Shown piece by piece: positions 60,117-64,000 of a stretch of DNA of 64,000 bases (its first letter is position 1; each line of letters starts with the position of its first letter). The notes under the pieces are model-generated. The model ran no database searches. It was given only the letters and a program-made list of their open reading frames with translations, and was not told the origin of the DNA. The DNA is taken from contig NZ_CP067099.1 in NCBI RefSeq assembly GCF_016618195.1, positions 2,046,001 to 2,110,000 of the forward strand. Reading direction: 5' to 3'. This stretch comes from Providencia manganoxydans. GTDB lineage: Bacteria > Pseudomonadota > Gammaproteobacteria > Enterobacterales > Enterobacteriaceae. The position numbers and the translations under genes were made by a program.

Positions 60117-60246
60117 TATATTCGTCATACTTTATGTTTTAGCATTGGTGATTAGACTCACTCACGACAGTGACAGCGTTTTTTTATATTGCTAGCAATT
60201 TATTCATTTATCGCTTAGCGGTATCTTTAATTTTTCGAGTATATAG
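60117..60246 (+). repeat. Dispersed palindromic repeat, degenerate long copy
   Basis: TATTCGTCATACTTTATG at the left and TTTTTCGAGTATATAG at the right match the family weakly; the middle has diverged. It lies in the leader of the response regulator gene. Confidence 0.6.
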
Positions 60247-60586
60247 ATAGTGAATTCATCGCTATCTTTTATATTATTAATAATTTTTTCTGTATTAATA
60301 ACTAATATTAAAATAAAAGAAATAGATAAAAGAATCGCGTTAAATCCTAAAAATAATAACTTGCTTTTGATTAAATTAAAATTATCAAAAGTAATTATAT
60401 CTACATTTATAATTATAAAATTAACCCATTAAGCGTGTTTGTGCTTACTGAGTTAGGTTAGATTTATCTCTTGACCATGTAACTCAAAGAATTTTCTGGA
60501 AATTGTCGGCAAGATCATGATTTACTTGCTTGATATGTTTATACTGTTACTGCTTATACCCTACCTAATTTTGAAAGGACTTGATG
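60247..60586. other. 340-base AT-rich region upstream of maeB
   Basis: Very AT-rich. A 60-codon frame at 60250-60432 is low-complexity and not called. It must hold the maeB promoter; none is clear. Confidence 0.4.
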
Positions 60587-62866
60587 ATGGATGATATATT
60601 AAAACAAAGTGCTCTTGATTTTCATGAGTTTCCTCATCCAGGAAAAATAACTGTCACACCAACAAAACCATTAACCACCCAACGCGATTTGGCGCTTGCA
60701 TACTCACCAGGGGTTGCAGTTCCATGCTTAGAAATTGCTGCGGAGCCACTAAAAGCTTATCGCTATACAGCAAAAGGAAATCTTGTTGGTGTGATCTCAA
60801 ACGGAACTGCCGTTTTGGGATTAGGTAACATCGGTGCCTTAGCGGGTAAACCGGTTATGGAAGGGAAAGGGGTGTTGTTTAAGAAGTTTTCTGGCGTTGA
60901 TGTGTTTGACATCGAAGTCGATGAAACTGACCCAGATAAACTTGTTGATATCATTGCTTCTTTGGAGCCTACTTTTGGTGGTATTAACCTAGAAGATATC
61001 AAAGCGCCTGAATGTTTCTATATTGAGCAAAAACTGCGTGAACGCATGAATATCCCAGTGTTTCATGACGATCAGCACGGAACCGCGATTATTTGTACAG
61101 CGGCGGTAATCAACGGCCTACGTATTGTAAAAAAAGAGATTGGTAATGTACGCCTAGTGGTATCTGGCGCAGGTGCGGCCTCCATTGCCTGTATGAACCT
61201 TCTAGTGGCATTAGGTTTGAAACATGAGAACATCACGGTATGTGACTCGAAAGGGGTTATTTATAAAGGCCGTGATGACAAAATGGATGCAACCAAAGCG
61301 GCGTATGCGATTGAAGATAATGGCACAAGAACTTTAGGTGACGCGATCCCAAATGCTGATATTTTCCTCGGTTGTTCAGGTCCTGGCGTATTGACACAAG
61401 ACATGGTTAAAACGATGGCGAAAGATCCATTAATTTTAGCCCTAGCTAACCCTGAACCTGAAATTTTACCGCCATTGGCGAAAGAAGTGCGCCCAGATGC
61501 GATTATCTGTACAGGGCGTTCCGATTATCCAAATCAAGTCAACAACGTATTGTGTTTCCCGTTCATCTTCCGTGGTGCATTGGATGTGGGGGCTACCACC
61601 ATTAACGAAGAGATGAAATTGGCTTGTGTTTACGCGATTGCCGATTTGGCTCTAGCAGAACAAAGCGAAGAGGTCGCTTCTGCTTATGGCAACCAAGATC
61701 TGTTCTTTGGTCCTGAATATATTATTCCTAAGCCATTTGACCCTCGCTTGATTGTGAAAATTGCGCCAGCAGTTGCGAAGGCCGCTATGGACTCAGGTGT
61801 CGCTACACGTCCAATTAAAGACTTTGATGCTTATATTGAACAGCTAAATCAGTTTGTTTACAAAACCAACCTGTTTATGAAGCCTATCTTCTCTCAAGCT
61901 AAAACTGATAAAAAGCGTATTGTGTTAGCCGAAGGTGAAGAAGAGCGTGTGCTACATGCAACTCAAGAACTGGTTTCATTAGGGCTGGCATTCCCAATCC
62001 TTGTGGGACGTCCAAGCGTCATTGAAATGCGTATTCAAAAGCTCGGTTTACACATTGAGCTAGGTAAAGATTTTGAAGTGGTCAACAATGAAAATGACCC
62101 ACGCTTCAAAGAGTATTGGCAAGAGTATTATCAAATCATGAAACGTCGTGGGGTTTCGCAAGAAATGGCTCGTCGTGCAGTGATTGGCAACCCAACGCTA
62201 ATTGGTGGCATCATGGTATTGCGTGGTGAGGCTGATGGTATGATTTGCGGTACTATTGGTAGCTACAGCGAACACTATGAAGTAGTCAAAAATTTATTTG
62301 GCTTCCGTGAAGGGGTTAACACCGCCGGTGCAATGAACGCGTTGTTACTGCCTACAGGGAATACTTTTGTTGCCGATACTTATGTTAACGAAGATCCGAC
62401 TCCAGAAGAGCTTGCCGATATCACGTTAATGGCGGCGGATACTGTGCGTCGCTTTGGTATTGAACCTAAAGTGGCTTTGTTATCACGTTCTAGTTTTGGA
62501 TCATCAGAGTGTGCTTCTGCCCAAAAAATGCGTGATGCGCTAGCCTTAATCAAGGCACGAGCACCACATCTTGAAATTGATGGTGAAATGCATGCGGATG
62601 CGGCATTAATTGAATCAATACGTAAAGATGTTATGCCTGATAGCCCACTGAAAGGATCAGCAAACTTACTGATTATGCCAAATATGGAAGCGGCACGCAT
62701 TAGCTATAACTTACTGCGAGTAACGAGTTCTGATGGGGTGACAGTAGGTCCAGTACTAATGGGGGTTGCAAAACCAGTCCATATTTTGACTGCGATTGCG
62801 TCAGTACGTCGTATTGTCAACATGGTCGCCTTAGCCGTCGTTGAAGCTCAAACTCATCCCCTGTAA
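60587..62866 (+). CDS. maeB: NADP-dependent malic enzyme MaeB with PTA-like domain
   Basis: Oxidises malate to pyruvate with NADP+, feeding gluconeogenic NADPH. From the ATG at 60587 (AAGGAC six bases upstream) it is 759 residues, the E. coli length. A malic N-domain with YSPGVAVPCLEI near 39, an NAD-fold with VVSGAGAASIACMNLLVALG near 190, and a C-terminal phosphotransacetylase-like domain (about 430-759) that is regulatory in E. coli. In-frame ATG/TTG codons one and two positions upstream are too close to the ribosome site. Confidence 0.96.
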   Translation: MDDILKQSALDFHEFPHPGKITVTPTKPLTTQRDLALAYSPGVAVPCLEIAAEPLKAYRYTAKGNLVGVISNGTAVLGLGNIGALAGKPVMEGKGVLFKKFSGVDVFDIEVDETDPDKLVDIIASLEPTFGGINLEDIKAPECFYIEQKLRERMNIPVFHDDQHGTAIICTAAVINGLRIVKKEIGNVRLVVSGAGAASIACMNLLVALGLKHENITVCDSKGVIYKGRDDKMDATKAAYAIEDNGTRTLGDAIPNADIFLGCSGPGVLTQDMVKTMAKDPLILALANPEPEILPPLAKEVRPDAIICTGRSDYPNQVNNVLCFPFIFRGALDVGATTINEEMKLACVYAIADLALAEQSEEVASAYGNQDLFFGPEYIIPKPFDPRLIVKIAPAVAKAAMDSGVATRPIKDFDAYIEQLNQFVYKTNLFMKPIFSQAKTDKKRIVLAEGEEERVLHATQELVSLGLAFPILVGRPSVIEMRIQKLGLHIELGKDFEVVNNENDPRFKEYWQEYYQIMKRRGVSQEMARRAVIGNPTLIGGIMVLRGEADGMICGTIGSYSEHYEVVKNLFGFREGVNTAGAMNALLLPTGNTFVADTYVNEDPTPEELADITLMAADTVRRFGIEPKVALLSRSSFGSSECASAQKMRDALALIKARAPHLEIDGEMHADAALIESIRKDVMPDSPLKGSANLLIMPNMEAARISYNLLRVTSSDGVTVGPVLMGVAKPVHILTAIASVRRIVNMVALAVVEAQTHPL

Positions 62867-62884
62867 TTTTATTTAAGGATAAAT

Positions 62885-62918
62885 AGCCTCGGAAACTCAC
62901 GCTTTCTGAGGCTTTTTT
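62885..62918 (+). terminator. Terminator of maeB
   Basis: AGCCTCGGAAA/TTTCTGAGGCT 11-bp stem with a G-T pair, a 7-base loop, then six T. Confidence 0.88.
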
Positions 62919-62920
62919 AA

Positions 62921-62949
62921 TTGAAAATAATTCTCATTATCTGTATTTT
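62921..62949 (+). promoter_or_regulatory. Fur-box promoter of the ChaN lipoprotein gene
   Basis: -35 TTGAAA (62921-62926) and -10 TATTTT (62944-62949) are 17 bases apart. Between and over them, GAAAATAATTCTCATTATC (62923-62941) matches the Fur consensus GATAATGATAATCATTATC at 15 of 19. Iron-loaded Fur would block this promoter. Confidence 0.75.
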
Positions 62950-62965
62950 GAATCATCTTGAATAT

Positions 62966-63064
62966 AATAAACTCTAAATAATTCGAGGAGTAGCTATGTG
63001 ACAGGTATGAGTGTATTCACTGATACTTTAACGAAGGGCTGCAACTTGAAGTATGGCGACTATA
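62966..63064 (-). repeat. Dispersed palindromic repeat in the chaN leader
   Basis: Begins AACTCTAAATAATTCGAGG and ends CTGCAACTTGAAGTATGGCG then ACTATAG, the family in reverse orientation. It fills the space between the Fur promoter and the chaN start, so it would be in the mRNA leader. Confidence 0.8.
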
Positions 63065-63065
63065 G

Positions 63066-63965
63066 ATGGAAAAGATGATGATATCAGTAAATTTAAGATT
63101 AAAAGCCGCAATTATTGCAGTGTCATTATTGTTTATTGCAGGTTGTGCACAGCAGATTGAACAAAAACCGCTATTACTTGATAGTAAACTAACAGAACAA
63201 GGACAAATTGTTGATTTACAGTCTGGCCAATCCATCACTCCTCAGCAACTTATTGAACGTCTATCGCAATCGCCTCGCGTGATTGTGGGTGAAAAGCATG
63301 ACAATCTATACCATCATCAAATTGAGCAATGGCTTGCACAAGAGATGCATAAAATGCGTCCGCAAGGTTCTGTGTTACTCGAAATGATTAAACCTGACCA
63401 GCAAGCAAGTGTCAGTGAGGTCAAAGCACAAATGCAAGGGGATCCTTATATTCGCGATGAAAAACTGCAATCAGCGCTGCACTGGCAAAAAGGCTGGCCG
63501 TGGGAGCAATATGGGGAACTCACTAAATCTTTGCTGAAAGCGCCTTATCCATTGCTTTCCGCCAATTTAAATACTGAAGAAATTAATCAAGCGTATAAGA
63601 ATCCACCTGTATTGAATGGTGTTTACTCGACTCAACCTATCGTACAAGAGTTGATTAGCCAAACAATTCAAACATCACATGATGGGAAATTAACCCCTGA
63701 ACAAGTTGCAAAAATGACCGTGATCCAGCAAATGCGTGACCGCCGGATGGCTAAGTCATTATTACAAGCTCCAACTCCAGCGATGTTGTTTGCGGGTGGG
63801 TATCATGCGACACGTGCAATTGGTGTACCTTTACATATACAGGATTTAGCCCCTGAAGCAGAATTTAAAGTGTTAATCATTTCTGAAAAAGGCAATGAGA
63901 TTGATAATCTGCATGCAGACTATGTTTGGTATACTCCAAGTTCTATTGATGTGAGCAATAATTAA
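63066..63965 (+). CDS. ChaN-family heme/iron lipoprotein
   Basis: 299 residues: signal with lipobox FIAGC (Cys near 27), then a DUF399/ChaN domain with VIVGEKHDNLYHH (about 74-86) and FAGGYHATRAIGVPLHI near 252. ChaN of Campylobacter binds two stacked hemes, and relatives lie in heme-uptake loci (PhuW in Pseudomonas). The start could be the ATG at 63066, 63075 or 63078; GGA at 63068-63070 favours the later ones. The Fur-type promoter upstream supports an iron role. It resembles PhuW more than it does E. coli ChaN in context. Confidence 0.85.
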   Translation: MEKMMISVNLRLKAAIIAVSLLFIAGCAQQIEQKPLLLDSKLTEQGQIVDLQSGQSITPQQLIERLSQSPRVIVGEKHDNLYHHQIEQWLAQEMHKMRPQGSVLLEMIKPDQQASVSEVKAQMQGDPYIRDEKLQSALHWQKGWPWEQYGELTKSLLKAPYPLLSANLNTEEINQAYKNPPVLNGVYSTQPIVQELISQTIQTSHDGKLTPEQVAKMTVIQQMRDRRMAKSLLQAPTPAMLFAGGYHATRAIGVPLHIQDLAPEAEFKVLIISEKGNEIDNLHADYVWYTPSSIDVSNN

Positions 63966-63984
63966 CCTATTGATAATCATTAGT
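63966..63984. promoter_or_regulatory. Possible Fur box at the right edge
   Basis: GATAATCATTA (63972-63982) is exact for 11 central bases of the Fur consensus, 14 of 19 overall. It lies just after the ChaN gene, where a promoter for a further iron/heme gene would be expected beyond the window. Confidence 0.45.
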
Positions 63985-64000
63985 AATGTAATTGTGATGG

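Noticed and set aside
60250..60432. 60-codon plus-strand frame upstream of maeB
   Set aside because: Ile/Lys/Leu-rich chance frame in very AT-rich DNA, no ribosome site.

Overview
The window looks like chromosomal backbone DNA of an enterobacterium of the Morganellaceae, most likely Providencia or a close relative. The grounds are low GC (roughly 40% by eye), protein similarity to E. coli at the level expected for this family, and long blocks that keep E. coli gene order (purM/purN-upp-uraA-hda-arsC-bepA-perM-bcp-gcvR-dapA-bamC-purC and ypfJ-tmcA-ypfN-dapE-yffB). The genus is an inference from remembered sequences, not a search. I see no rRNA, tRNA, insertion sequence, prophage or CRISPR array.

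Layout. 1-7.8 kb: amino-acid transport and small metabolism (partial alanine/sodium symporter, yddG, brnQ, yidA-type phosphatase, aroP/pheP-type permease), a short MarA-like AraC regulator and a 47-residue membrane peptide. 7.8-13.5 kb: pagP, a TPP riboswitch driving thiD, fbaB, yegS, the CRP-dependent small RNA CyaR and trhP (yegQ). 13.6-23.2 kb: mdtABC-baeSR, an envelope-stress RND efflux operon without mdtD. 23.4-31.4 kb: an MFS symporter, mgtE, and speG-ppk-ppx on one strand. 32-35.4 kb: the main accessory patch, a secreted GH18 chitinase-like enzyme and a WG-repeat gene split by a frameshift at a run of seven A. 35.8-48.2 kb: purine and pyrimidine genes (purMN and purC with PurR boxes, upp with a UTP-sensing start region, uraA), hda, arsC, bepA, perM, bcp, gcvR, dapA and bamC. 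48.3-52.1 kb: a lipoprotein and a complete ECF-type vitamin or nucleoside transporter operon led by a PPC-domain protein. 52.5-59.1 kb: ypfJ, DUF441, tmcA, ypfN, ybaN, an M15 peptidase coupled to dapE, and yffB. 59.5-64 kb: an orphan NarL-type response regulator, maeB, and a Fur-controlled ChaN lipoprotein that probably opens a heme/iron locus beyond the right edge.

Connections. Several units share a pathway. DapA and DapE make diaminopimelate for the wall, and dapE is translationally coupled to a wall-peptide carboxypeptidase. PurM, PurN and PurC carry PurR operators. Upp and UraA handle uracil salvage and uptake. BaeSR is encoded with the pump it controls, and BepA and BamC both serve outer-membrane assembly.

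The most interesting non-gene structure is a dispersed imperfect palindrome. At least eight copies are visible, in short (about 65-80 bp) and long (about 100-140 bp) forms. They sit only between genes, often in 5' leaders, with one between upp and uraA and one filling the chaN leader. The best candidates for follow-up are this repeat family, the frameshifted WG-repeat gene, the ECF operon with its altered ATPase signature, and the Fur/ChaN edge. I did not find a clearly new multi-gene system.
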